Position numbers and translations under genes: made by a program. Positions 22,620 to 34,186 of a stretch of 64,000 bases of DNA are shown one piece after another. The DNA lies in contig CM067072.1 of assembly GCA_033980235.1 (NCBI GenBank), positions 20,153,047-20,217,046 on the forward strand, read 5' to 3'. Within the stretch, counting starts at the first letter, position 1. Every line of letters begins with the position of its first letter. The notes beneath the pieces were generated by a model. That model had not been told where the DNA came from. It was given only the letters and a program-made list of their open reading frames with translations, and searched no databases. Source of the DNA: Diadema setosum. Its lineage: Eukaryota; Echinodermata; Echinoidea; Diadematoida; Diadematidae.

Positions 22620-22770
22620 GGGCCTATTTCACGATAGCCCCACCACCACTGCGTGTCTGTACTAATACGACGGCGACTCGCCTGCTTTATAGGCCTAAAC
22701 CTACTCGTGAATTCAGCCCCACCATGGCGTTCATCAGTAGATAAGCATGGCGGTGGGGCTTCCTTCCACA
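22620..22770. repeat. Intact copy of the repeat interrupted at 15.2/22.4 kb
   Basis: It contains both halves joined: CACTGCGTGTCTGTACTAAT, ACGGCGACTCGCCTG, a short spacer with TTTA, then CTCGTGAATTCAGCCCCACC and GGCGGTGGGGCT. It serves as a paralogous unoccupied site for the TTAA element. Confidence 0.7.
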
Positions 22771-24847
22771 GTATGATTTGTAGCATAAAACAAAAACTAC
22801 TCGACCAAAACTGACGATCATTCTTGGTATCGTTTTTCTTAGAGAATGGTGCATCTAAATTACTGATAACAAATATTGCAGAAACTGATCATGGGAAACT
22901 GGTTAGGCCTTTTTTTTTTTTTTTGAGCCACGACCCACCCTGTACGAACATATCTTTCTAGAGTGTAACCTCTGTACTTCTCGTATTCCAAACAGGCTTT
23001 TGCTAAACAATCAGATCACAGGTGCGGTGTGCATGGCTAGCTGGGGCAAAATTAGGCCATAAAAGCTTTATACGCATGTCTTCAAGGGGACTCATCGAAA
23101 AGAGCCCATATCACGGGATGAAAACCGTTCAAATTGATATATACAGAGAGAAATAACACTTAACAAAGAATAAGAAGAGAAGATGATGGAATCATAAAAA
23201 GGGAAAATGATGATTGACAGAGGATAAAAGGGGAGGAAAGATGGAAGATGAGATGAAATAAGAAAGATGGAAGATGAGATGAAATAAAACAATACTGTAA
23301 ATAACATAAGGGGAGGAACAGTGGGAAAATATGACAAGATAATATAAAACATAATGAGACAGAATGACATATCATAGGGAAAAGGATAAAGATTAACAAG
23401 GTATAGCTCAAGGTGTATAACTCCGTGCAGACATTGCCTTACCTCAAAGATATGAAAAGAAAAATGAACTCTTGTCAGTAAGATAGAAAATTGGTGTGTT
23501 TATCTGTTTTTTTGAACAATTCCATTAAATGGTACCATTGATGACTATTATGTAAAAAAAAAAAAACCAACAACTTCAGTCTCCAAATTGCTTCATCGAA
23601 CTGAAATCAGAATCAACCTAAGATGAGATAGGAATGGACAAAGAAAATGATGGGTAAGCTAAGATAGACAGCAAGGAAAGAAAAAGAAAGAGCTACATCC
23701 ACACAGATTGGAAGCTCATCGCCCGAAAATAAAAACCAAGAACAGCTTTTCATTTACTATGATTTTTTTTTTTACACTGTAGACATTCAAATTCTTGTTA
23801 ACTATCAAATAATAACAAAGAATCAAGTCAATGCTATTAAATTTCAGTATCAACAAAAATTGAAGTTGCAACAAACGGAGACGCTATAAGGAGTACAAAC
23901 ACACAACTTAGAAAAGCAGAATGGTGAAAGTAAAAGAAACACATGCACACACAGAAAAAGTTAAGACTGATGTCAGAAAATACAGATTACGAATAAGTAT
24001 AGGCCAACACGTACTGTAGAAATCTCCTCTTGTAAACAAAGCTTTCAGAAGCAATGTCTATAATGAATATTAGCCCCTCCGTCCACTTTGAATCATGATT
24101 TTTAGGTCAGCCTGAGGGTAAAAACATTAAATGTATCTCCATAACAGTTATTAGTCATTCATGAATTCCAATACGAATTGGATCTTGGACACGACACATC
24201 TTTGCTGCATTGTTTAAACAATTGGGATCCCCATTTTGAATGCTAGTGCCTTCATAATATTTGTGAATTCAGCACTCATTTTGTACCCTAGTAGTGTACA
24301 ATTTGCGCCATTCTCATAATTCCAATTTATTCTCCTGTTAGTTACCCAAACCATTATTTTTTGAAATATTTAAATCATTTTTCACCAAAAGCATATTGCC
24401 CAAACAATGTTTTGATACAAGGCATATGTTTATTGCAGGCCGATAATGGATATGGATGCTGTTTTCAATTTGTCTCCTTGAAGACACCATACAGTATTCT
24501 GGGACTACTAATTTCGCCACAGCAAGCCGCACTGCGCCTGCGACCTGCCTGTTCAGTGAAAGCACACTGACATATGCATATTAAAATGCAAAAGAGTATC
24601 CTGATATTTGGAATAGAGTAACATCACAAGTGGGTTTAACCAGGTTTAAAAAGGACCAATTACTGGGAATTAAAGTTATATTTGCTCTATGTAAAATATC
24701 AAAATAAAAATTGCCTTTATCTTCACAGTTATTCTTAAATTGGGTATGATTATGTATAGTTCTGTCAAATATCCATGAACACAGGCCATCTCCAAAAACA
24801 AGCCCACAAAAAATAAACACGTTTCAGTTGTGTTTCATGACGTGTAT
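22771..24847. other. Foldback loop, right part, unassigned
   Basis: Positions 23,150-23,350 are purine-rich with GATGGAAGATGAGATGAAAT repeated at 23,240 and 23,267. Poly-A and poly-T tracts lie at 23,552, 22,908 and 23,764. No gene-like signal is recognised. Confidence 0.4.
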
Positions 24848-24942
24848 AAATTTCCATGATCGCCATGATCACCAAAACAAGCAAACACATGAACTAACAA
24901 ATACTAAACAAACCTGTTTCAATTAACTGAAATGCATACTTA

Positions 24943-25072
24943 CAGGGGATGGCTACTCTTACCAAACTGATCAGTGGGAATCAGTGGGAATGCTGAGGGG
25001 TGATTGTTGCAATCCTTGATCATCCCCCAGCATTCCCACTGATTCCCACTGAACAGTTACTAGCCATCCCCT
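24943..25072. mobile_element. Hairpin MITE, short copy in right arm
   Basis: The ends AGGGGATGGCTA and TAGCCATCCCCT enclose inverted CAGTGGGAATCAGTGGGAAT and ATTCCCACTGATTCCCACTG blocks. It is collinear with the longer copy at 12,476-12,977 but lacks that copy's central part and its nested MITE. Confidence 0.75.
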
Positions 25073-26195
25073 TTAATGTTCAAGTGTATGATACAGAACT
25101 GTATATCCACGAGCAGGGATGAGGTGGGATTGTTAGTTTAATATATTTCATACAAGTGGCTTTGTCCCACCAAAACATTGTCTATGGCCTTGGTTTGCAG
25201 ACACACTGCAATGAGAACTGTACAGCTACAATGTAGTGCAGGCACTGTGCTAGTGTGTCTGAATTATCACATTCCACTCACTGAACCCTCTGTGGATTTG
25301 GCAGTTGGCTAGGTCTTGACCTTTTCTGACCCCTGCACTGATGGACATAGGCCAGACATCGTTCCACACTTTCTATCCCCACAATATAAATCCTCTGAAA
25401 CCAGCATGTATATGTTGCTCATCGTGAACATGGCCATTTGAAGAAGAGGACTCGCCATAAGATGACGACTGTGATAAGAGAGCGGTGTCCTGACTCACAA
25501 ATATTGTTAAACGGATTTCATAGTAGTTTGTACAACTGTAAGTCTATCCAATATTCTCTTGTAAACTGTTTACTTCACAGGATGAGGCCAGTGGTGCACT
25601 GGATGGCAATCATGCAATGATTAGGAGCTGTGCATAAACATTTCGATTGAGTGTCCAGAACTATATCCTTTTTTGAGTTGTGAGCATTTGACTTACTTGT
25701 GTTTGTCAATGACGTTATTTGGACTGTACGTATTAAATGTTTGTGCGATACCTGGTACTGGCCCTATAACTTTATATAGCTTTCTTCTGATCAATATGCA
25801 TGTGGGAATGTTGTTGCAAAATATTACATTGATTGTGTACCGGTAGTTACAGTTCTTGCTTTACCATTACATGTAAATTGCATTAAATGATAATGTTCCA
25901 CTTCATGTGCATGCTGTGTAGTGTGCAAAATATTCAAACTTGTTACGCATAATGCAAAGCCTAGCACATACAAACTTTGCATGTGCAAGGCCATGTATGG
26001 ATAATTACATGTATGTATGTTCACACACTCACACACACACCACAGGCGGGGCTATCTATCAATAGCCGAATACATTCCAGTTCTTGGGTGCGATATAGAA
26101 AATATAGGAGAAGCATAGGCCTAAAGGCTGCGTTTATCATCTTTCCGCGAATTACAAAAAGGCTTTCCATGCACACCCACTATCAAAAGTCGTTT

Positions 26196-28930
26196 CCAAA
26201 GCCCTGTGATAAACGTCTTCCAGAAAAGTTGCGTTTATTAATTCATAGCAAATAGTATACATAGCTAGGCTAAGAGGGTGTATACTCTCGCGATTTCGCA
26301 CAAAAATGGATGTAGTACGCCATGGGGCCTCACATGGAGCCCAACAGCGGCCATTTTAGTAATGAAACCGCAAGCTTCATAACACGTGAGCCTATGGAGG
26401 GAATCCTACCTTCCTTTCATTTTCTTCATTTTAAGGAGACACATCACAGCGGTAAAACTGCGTATCAGGCTTCAAAATATCAGCAGAAGTATATTTTCTG
26501 TTGATACATTAAAAAAAAAATTTGAAGTAATGTCACTATACTTTTCAATCTGTAGTGCATCAAAGTTTGTGTTTGAGCTGAGAAACGCCATCTATCTCTT
26601 TCTCTCTTGTTTTCATTGTCGTTTACGGGCAATTCCATAATTACAAACGTACATTTCGTACACTATAAAAAGCTCTAACAACTAGACTTGATTTCATTCA
26701 CAAGATTTGATACTTTTAATTTCTAACATCCATCTCGAAGGTAAAGTGATCACAAAAGAATATTCAATATGATCAATACTTTGACCTTGATATGATGAAA
26801 ATAGGGCCGTTACAGACGTACTCGCATGAGTTGAAATTTCTGACATTGGAATGTAAAGTGGAAAACTTTCCAGCAAATTCATTCTTTTCATTTCAATTAG
26901 ATGTTAAACAACCCAAAAGTGCAGAAATTAAGATTTTTTTTTTTAAATTAGCAATTAATTGCACCCTTTTTGTGTTACGGACGTACAGTATTTTACAGAC
27001 GTACAAAATTTCCATTACAGACGTACGTTTTGAAATCGTTTTTAATTTTATTATTTTGATGGATTTATTTTAAGATCCCTTTACCAGAATTCAGTGACTT
27101 CTCATGCTGTAGGGTCTTAATCTTAATAATTTGAGATAACAATCGCACTTTTTTACTGAAATCTGCAAAAACCTTCCCCAAATCATCACCTTGCATACAG
27201 TTCATACTTCACTGAGCAACAGGATGATTACATTATCCAAAGAAATATCCTTTCGTGGTAAATTAGCTTGTCAGTTGGTCATGTTGTAGCCTCTTTCATT
27301 TTGACAAACACATTATTGTCTAGAATATTAATTTGTAGAAAAGAAATTAATTTAATATTGGAATCAGATTTAATTAATGCCACCATAAAACTATCTAGGG
27401 ATCCATTGCTCATGTATGCAGTACACACAAAGCAGTGCAGAAATGGTTTGCGCCACACATGAAAAATTGATGGTGTAGGCCTACTATATTTTGCAAGCAT
27501 TTCAAACAAAATCCTTTCAAACATATCTGAATTGTAGACTCTATACCTGATCAAAGTTTTGAAATAAATAAAAAAATAGATGCATTTGTACATAAAAACA
27601 AATTGACAGTAAACTATCATGATCACCAGAATAATAATAATCTTAATGTGGATTTTGAAAATGGGGATTTTGAAAACACATCATGGTGTCCCTTGCTCTA
27701 TGAATTGTGAGTATTCCAAAAATCTTCTGTTTCTCAGCATGTTAAAGACAAAATTATACTGGTTTGTATGGTTAAAATTGAAGTAATAATTTCACTTTTT
27801 GGGGGGTATTAAAAATAGTGTAACATGGAATGATTGAGATATTAATGGATGAAGGACATAATTTACAGAGCAAAGAGTTTGAATACGAGTCCCAGACTCC
27901 AGCTACGTGTAAACTGACCACGATTGCCATCAACTGTTTGTAGTGTGATTTTTCTGGCAGTGTTTTTTTTGTGGGTTTTTTTTTGTTTTGTTTTTAAAGG
28001 AAAATATTTGATCTGGTGATCTGGTGACCACTTGCAGGATGCTTGACATTGATCCTGAGATTCCTGCCCTTAGTGCCCCTATTTAAAGAACCTCACCAGG
28101 AGATGTTTCCATGTGATATTCATCTAAAACACTAAATCCCCAACATTTACATCAAGTTTATCATTCACTGACGTGTCATCTTCAGGTTTCTTATCTAGAC
28201 TGACAATGGAATCATAGATCTTAAACCTGTCTAATTGGACTTTCCTGTATTCTAAAGCATTCAATGGTACTTGTGATACTCACATTATGCTCCTTATATA
28301 CTAGTAGACCTAATGACTGTGTGAGCATTTGGTACAGGTACAGCTATTTGCAAATAGGGGTGCCTTTGAATCCAACTTCTCTCTCAGTTGATATCATTTC
28401 CTTTAGTAATCACATCTTTTGTGGGATTCTTAGTATTTCTACCTCATAGGTTGTTTGTGGAGTTGATGTAGCTGCCCGCCCATTTTACACATATGTCATG
28501 TATCTCCAAACTGCTCTTTTTTTTTCTTTTTTTTTTCGTTGCAGTACTCACTATCTTGTCCATCCACTGAGAACACACTTTCGTTGTACACCCTTACCAT
28601 GACAAAAAGCCACTTTATCATTATCTGCATTGATAGTTTCCTTCTACTTTTGTATCAAGGAAGACTTGGCTTGAACTGGGTATGGGTACATCTGAAACCA
28701 CATGGATTGTGGGTAGTTAAAGGTATTTTTTGTTTAATCCTAATCAAGATATGCTCCATAATTATATAGATCTACATGTATAGATGTTTTGCTTGTGTTG
28801 TATAGCTCATCTGACACAGTAACAATGCTCTTTGTTTTACTCTCTGTCTCCTGATACACCGTGGCCAAAAGATGAGAGATCTATGCAATTTAGCATTTCC
28901 ATATACTTTAGGTCTTTCTCGGAAATTTTG
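26196..28930. other. 2.7-kb segment present only in the right arm
   Basis: The left arm joins the two flanks directly at about 11,165-11,180 (CGTTTTTTAATATGTGTG on the minus strand). Here 2,735 bp intervene. They contain GTTACAGACGTAC repeats around 26,810-27,030 and AT-rich sequence with no open frame above 115 codons. I could not define terminal repeats, so insertion here and deletion from the left arm are both possible. Confidence 0.6.
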
Positions 28931-29584
28931 AATATGTGTGCAATGCGATTTACAAAACAACAACAAACAAACAAATAAAATAAACAAACAAACACTGCTA
29001 ATTAGTTTGATCAACAAGTATTCCAACTTAATCTTGGTTATCAAGATGTGCCATGCTACCTTTCAATTAAATCACAAATAAACATCAGAAAATAAAATCA
29101 ACAAATCAATCCTCATGAAATTGTAAAGCTCACATACAGTCAAACTATATGTGTCTGTTACAGATGTGCACTTTTTAACAATAATTGACTACTTAATTAT
29201 TACAGAGCAGAAGTTTCTTTATGAGTGTTTCGGAAGAGGGTTATGACCTTGCTTTGCATTTAATTAGTGTGTTCTTCTTTACTGAGTGCTTGATTTGTAA
29301 AACTTAAAAAAAAACATGTTTTTTTTTTTTTTTTGTTACGGACATACAAATTGTACATGGCCCAATGGGCTGAAATTAACGATTAGTACAGAGTAATTAC
29401 ACAGGTAAAATTGATTGTCACTGACAAATGTTTGTTCACTTATCTAAACTCTTCATACACAAAACCAAGAGTGGTAATTTCACACTTACGGAAGGAAAAT
29501 ATAATGAAAACAATTAGAATAGCCTTTTGGAGATCAAAATGCACCTAACATTTTCTCTTGTTTGAAAAGGATTTTGTGATGTAT

Positions 29585-30574
29585 GCCAGTTTCGCTTTTT
29601 GACAAACCTGGCAACCAGGTTCGCTTTTTGGCGAACCTGGCGGCCAGGTTCGCTTTTCGGCGAACCTGGCGGTCAGGTTCGCTTTTTGGCGAACCTGGCG
29701 GCCAGGTTCGCTTTTTGGCGAACCTGGCGGCCAGGTTCGCTTTTTGGCGAACCTGGCGGTCAGGTTCGCTTTTTGGCGAACCTGGCGGCCAGGTTCGCTT
29801 TTTGGCGAACCTGGCAACCAGGTTCGCTCTTTGGCGAACCTGGCGGCCAGGTTCGCTTTTTGGCAAACCTGGCGGCCAAGTTCGCTTTTTGGCAAACCTG
29901 GCAGCCAGGTTTGCTTTTTGGCGAACCTGGCGGCCAGGTTCGCTTTTTGGCGAACCTTGCTGCCAGGTTCGCTTTTTGGCAAACCTGGCGGCCAGGTTCG
30001 CTTTTTGGCAAACCCAGCAGTCAGGTTCGCTTTTTGGCGAACCTGGCGGCCAGGTTCGCTTTCTGGCGAACCTTGCTGCCAGGTTCGCTTTTTGGCGAAC
30101 CTGGCAACCAGGTTCGCTCTTTGGCGAACCTGGCGGCCAGGTTCGCTTTTTGGCAAACCTGGCGGCCAAGTTCGCTTTTTGGCAAACCTGGCAGCCAGGT
30201 TTGCTTTTTGGCGAACCTGGCGGCCAGGTTCGCTTTTTGGCAAACCTGGCGGCCAGGTTCGCTTTTTGGCAAACCCAGCAGTCAGGTTCGCTTTTTGGCG
30301 AACCTGGCGGCCAGGTTCGCTTTTTGGCGAACCTTGCCGCCAGGTTCGCTTTTTGGCGAACCTGGCGGCCAGGTTCGCTTTTTGGCAAACCTGGCGGCCA
30401 GGTTCGCTTTTTGGCAAACCCAGCAGTCAGGTTCGCTTTTTGGCAAACCTTGCAGCCAGGTTTGCTTTTTGGCGAACCTGGCGGCCACTTTCGCTTTTTG
30501 GCAAACCCAGCAGTCAGGTTCGCTTTTTGGCGAACCTGGCAGGGCAGCCAGGGTTCGCTTTCTAGCGAACCTGG
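29585..30574. repeat. 29-bp hairpin satellite, right array (~34 copies)
   Basis: This is the same 29-bp unit in inverse orientation: GGTTCGCTTTTTGGCGAACC plus TGGCGGCCA. Several higher-order blocks recur. For example, the stretch with GGTTCGCTCTTTGGCG and AACCCAGCAGTCAGG appears twice about 290 bp apart, suggesting local block duplication. The array sits at the same place in the right arm as the left array does in the left arm. Confidence 0.93.
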
Positions 30575-30707
30575 GAGCATTATTTTCAGTAGAAAATGCC
30601 ATTTTTTGCACATTGATGGATCAATTTTTAACAAATTTTTCCCAAAATCGAGTGCTTTTTTGTAGACTGTTTCGGAAAGTCTCTTTTTATTTTGGACTGG
30701 GTTAAAT

Positions 30708-31088
30708 GTACTTACTCATAACGCTAACTTGGCTCTATCACTTCTAGTTCGAGAGAAGACATTTAAAGATTCCCTCAATACTCGGGTTTGGGGGTGGTGC
30801 GCCCATTTGAACGAATTGAGATTGTATCATTTTAGGAATGCTACCAGTGAAGTTTTTAGAAAATACATTACAGGGTTTTCAATAAAAAGCTGAAAATGTA
30901 AAGAAGTTAATGCATGCTGGACAATAACTGACTGCAATAGCACATTTTAACCTTTGGCAGAGGTGAGCTAGAAAACAACTATGGATAGAACAGGGTATTA
31001 GTTCATTAACACTGATGTTCAATAGCTTGTTGTACAAACCTAATATCAGTTAGCATCATGTTTAGACAGGAAATCAACAAGAGACGTA
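30708..31088. repeat. Repeat fragment right of the foldback
   Basis: GGTGGTGCGCCCATTTGAAC, the AGTGAAGTTTTTAGAAAATAC block and CTGAAAATGTAAA match the ~170-bp module family at 8,150-9,138 in the same orientation. This supports the view that the foldback landed within that cluster. Confidence 0.55.
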
Positions 31089-32550
31089 GGCCCGTATTCT
31101 ACTGTAGACCAAGGTTTAAACTCATTTTAGACTCACCTATGGTTTAGCTAGACCCGAGGTTTAATTTTGTATTCTGCTAGCGAGGTTTAGTTAAACCCAA
31201 GTCTATTTCGGGTTTAAATTAAACCCGAAATAGTCTTGGGTCAAGCCATCATGGTGCCCTCTATGGAAGAAGAAATTCTCCCTCTCCGAGTACTTTTCTC
31301 TCCACAAATCCACTTAAATTTATTATTGGCAGTGTATCAGCCACATGAGCGTGACTTTCTTGGATTTTGAATAGTTTTTTACGGGTATTTATGTCAAATA
31401 AGGGCATGCTGTATTTTTGCTTGCGACGACTCGTGAAGCACTGTGATTATACTGTACAGTTTGTGTACGTGTGCGACGCACATCACAGGATACATGGTAA
31501 GCGTCTAATAAATAGCATAGCGCTATCATATTTTTGGCTAGCTAGCTTTGAATGCTCAGTACCAGCAGATCCATTGCGCCGCGCCGGCCGGCGGCATGGT
31601 TGCTGTGTGCGCTGGATGGGACATGGCTTTTTATGTCGATTGAATCGTGAATTCGGAATGGACTGGCAATTGATCAAACCAGGACTTTGAGGTAGGAAAT
31701 TAAATAAAAGCTTTTCTCTTAAGATTGTCAGTTAATAAAAATAGAAACCATTCTAAAATTTAGAAATAGATCTAGATCTACTATCAACCCTGTCTCGATA
31801 GAAGTAGGCCTAACATTAGATTTTACCTACCGTAGTAACCGTACCACACTAACCTAACTTTTAATAGATCTAACGTTAGTCCTAACGTTACAATAATGTA
31901 CTCTAGCTATTCGAATAGGTTCTACTAACGTTAGTAGGACCCTACTCCTACTAACTAGTCCTAACGTTAGTCCTACGATCGATCTAGGTTCTCAATCTAA
32001 CAGTTAGAAACTATGCCAAATCGACCTCTAGGCTCTACCCTCTAGTCCTACATTGAGTTCTTGGTCTAGTCTTCAGGTTATTTTCATCGTAAAGCTTATC
32101 TAGACTAACGTATTAGTACAGGTAGTACTAGGTAGTAGTATTGCTACCATTTAGATCTCGAGTCTCTTCTGAGTGTACAATTTGCTACAAGTACTATCCT
32201 AGATCTAGTATGTAGTAGTAGGCGTATCTCGTGTGTACTCGCGTGTAGCCGGCAAGCTAGCTGCTGTATCCAGCCAACCACTCCTTTTGTGCCATTGGCA
32301 TTGATCCGTGTGCTGGTACCCTTACCAGTCATCGTTAGACTCGATTTAAACTCGAAATAAACCTCCTCCAGGGTAGGTTTAATTTAAACCCAATTTAGAC
32401 CACAGCTGGACTTAGTAGAATACAAATTAAACCTGGGTTTAAACCTGGGTCTAAACTGGTGGTTTAAACTCAGGTTTAAACCCCAAAAACCCACTTTAGA
32501 CCCAGGCATGGGTTTAAACTCGGGTCTAAGTTTTTAGCAGAATACGGGCC
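31089..32550. mobile_element. Inverted-repeat DNA element, 1.46 kb
   Basis: The ends GGCCCGTATTCTACTGTAGA and GTTTTTAGCAGAATACGGGCC form an inverted repeat. Subterminal regions (31,105-31,230 and 32,337-32,530) are packed with GTTTAAAC, GGGTTTAA and AGTCTA words on both sides. The middle has repeated CTAACGTTAGT motifs (31,870-31,980). Open frames reach about 107 codons, with no recognised transposase. Confidence 0.75.
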
Positions 32551-32989
32551 CTAAAGTGCAAGGCAACTCCATGTTACATTGATTGAAATATAGAGAGTGC
32601 ATCTAAACAAACAACATCACATGAATATCATAATTGCAGGGCTGCCAGTCTCTGCAGCTCATAACAAATACTGATGCACACACAAAATACATTTTTAGGA
32701 CAAATATCATATTCTTGTTGAAAAAAAAAATATGCAAAAATGGCATATTGAAAGCATGTCATGTCAAATTTTAGAAAATAACACTGACTGCTGAAGAATA
32801 ATCTTTCCTATTTTGACATACCTGTAGATAGAACATTCTTAATATCTTATATTCATATTAATTTGCAGTTCTGTAATCTGAAATAAAATGAAGTATGGGA
32901 TTTAAAGTATCCCATGTTTTAGGAAGGAGTGATATCAGTCTCAAGGGCTTGTATAGGTCAATGTGATTCTGACGGTGTGAATTCCATAC

Positions 32990-33106
32990 CATCCATATCA
33001 AACAGGTCTAACAATCCTCCGTCTGCCTCCTGCCAGGGAGGAACCAAGTAGAGAATGAAAGCAATGCGTCTTCCATCTAACTCATCATCGTGACAAAGCA
33101 GCACAT
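32990..33106 (-). CDS. OGFOD1: OGFOD1 exon: Fe(II)-binding HxD motif
   Basis: This 117-bp exon has acceptor CCCTCCAG and donor GTATGG. It encodes [20 protein letters not shown] followed by [10 protein letters not shown] and LLDLFDMD. Human OGFOD1 has [20 protein letters not shown] at the same place. The His and second Asp of CHDDE are the first two iron ligands of the 2-oxoglutarate oxygenase facial triad (His155 and Asp157 in human). The exon ends with a single G, which completes Glu with AA of the next exon. That reproduces the DEH-QPK junction of the human protein across a 25.1-kb intron. The catalytic residues are intact. Confidence 0.95.
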
Positions 33107-33420
33107 CTGGAGGGAGTTAGCATTGAAGAGTAAAAGGGATAGTAAGTAAATGCATGGAAAAGAGACAAGGAGAGATAAGAAAGGTGTGTGAGAAAAACAG
33201 AGAAGTGTGTATACAATAGGATTATTGACAAGATACAAAATAATAAGACAAAATGAGATGAAAGGAACAACGGTAATGAGAATGCTGTTCAAACATACCC
33301 ATCCCTTTTCAACAAAGCAATATCATCTGGTATACAGGTATCATAGGAATAATGCCTCTGGCATGCACAATGCAGATGTACTGCATGTTTTGGTCGTATT
33401 TTCCACATCTAACCTCCATC

Positions 33421-33453
33421 TTTTTTTTTTTTCTTCTTCTTTTTTTTTTTTTA
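33421..33453. repeat. Pyrimidine tract
   Basis: T12, CTTCTTC and T12 runs lie in the intron between the exons at 32,990-33,106 and 33,818-33,918. Otherwise that 711-bp intron is unremarkable. Confidence 0.7.
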
Positions 33454-33817
33454 CTCCATAACAGATGAACTTCTCTCATAACATAAACACATAAAATGAA
33501 ACATACATACATATACATAACAGAGAGAGAGATATTTCCTCTTACTGCACTAACACAATAAAAATAGCATGGTTTGAGATTTGGGATTTCTCATCCTTGC
33601 TCACCCTTGCACATAAACTCATCAAACAGAACCTTTTGTATGCATGGGCAGGTGTGTCATCATCAAATGTACTGTCCCACTCATAAAGTACAGAGAATGT
33701 TCATGATTTGTCTGGATAGGGATCAGCACAGCTAACTATTCATCCCTAATCATATGGGTCCCCCAAACATCCAGGCATAGAACAGACTTGAGTAACTCAG
33801 AAATACTGCATGATCAC

Positions 33818-33918
33818 CTGTATGGTTGTATTTTGAACATGTCATGTCCACAGTGTCACTGAATGAGATCCTGGTTACATCCTTTAGCCAGCACAAGAAA
33901 TCATCATAAAGCAGTTTC
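33818..33918 (-). CDS. OGFOD1: OGFOD1 exon: N-terminal oxygenase domain segment
   Basis: This 101-bp exon has a pyrimidine-rich acceptor ending in TTTTAG and a GTGATC donor. It reads KLLYDDFLCWLKDV..., then a segment ending DMTCSKYNHT. This corresponds to human KILFEDFRSWLSDI... and DMSCAKYEFT, just upstream of the iron-binding strand. It starts with one base completing an Arg codon and ends with one base that joins AT of the next exon to make Asp. The preceding exon must therefore end with two bases of an Arg codon. It is the most upstream exon I can assign firmly. Confidence 0.9.
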
Positions 33919-34186
33919 CTAAAAGGGTACAAGGGCAAGAATAAGTATACAATTTCACAACAGGGATAAATTACACTGATGTCAATGGCAAAGGGTAAAA
34001 CATCAAAAATATTTATTGAAACTGCTCCTCCACTATTTACTATTCACTATTGCTATGCAGACCAAATTTCAGAGAAGTGTCTTGTGGTAGAACATCTAAG
34101 CCTCTGCCTCTTTCATTATTTGACTCTTAACACATTGCTTTATTAACCCTAACTAGGCGGGCTATTTAGGTAGTTGATAGAGCCGT

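Larger units (their letters stand above)
9139..30703. mobile_element. Giant foldback-type element (21.6 kb) in OGFOD1 intron
   Basis: The outer ends are inverted copies: AACCCAGTCCAAAATAAAAA at the left and its reverse complement at the right. About 130 bp next to each end match with only a few substitutions. Both arms then carry a 29-bp tandem array, followed by a long inner inverted repeat. AAAT flanks both ends (9,135-9,138 and 30,704-30,707), consistent with a 4-bp target duplication. Long terminal inverted repeats built partly of tandem short repeats are the hallmark of foldback elements such as sea urchin TU and Drosophila FB. No transposase was recognised. It could instead be an inverted segmental duplication; the matched ends and AAAT favour an element. 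Confidence 0.7.
24848..30703 (-). repeat. Right arm of the foldback inverted repeat
   Basis: This is the reverse complement of 9,139-13,073, with inserted sequence at 26,196-28,930 and a shorter 29-bp array. Collinearity can be followed at ATTAAATCACAAATAAACAT (29,067 onward, facing 11,040), at the ACATGGCCCAATGGGCTG region (29,355, facing 10,757) and at CTGTATATCCACGAGCAGGG (25,098, facing 12,435). Confidence 0.8.
1653..33918 (-). other. OGFOD1: OGFOD1 gene, partial (nine internal coding exons)
   Basis: This span covers nine exons recognised by their match to vertebrate OGFOD1 and by canonical splice sites. OGFOD1 is the nuclear Fe(II)/2-oxoglutarate oxygenase that 3-hydroxylates a conserved proline of ribosomal protein uS12 (RPS23) and affects translation fidelity. 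Exons run from 33,918 down to 1,653. Every junction keeps the reading frame (phases 1,1,0,0,0,2,1,1,0 at successive exon ends), giving about 387 codons compared with about 540 residues in the human protein. Roughly the first 100-odd human residues and the last 50 or so are missing. The last exon should lie left of position 1; the first coding exon(s) were not located with confidence. One intron, 7,876-32,989, holds a giant foldback element. Confidence 0.93.

Noticed and set aside
29534..30705. Long open frames (up to 368 codons) over the right tandem array
   Set aside because: Same reason: satellite translations in several frames with no independent sequence.
33600..33655. Possible duplicate of the upstream OGFOD1 exon (reads QKVLFDEFMCK before GTGAGC, resembling KLLYDDFLC)
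   Set aside because: The resemblance covers only nine or ten residues, no good acceptor precedes it, and the flanks do not match the real exon at 33,818-33,918. Probably chance.
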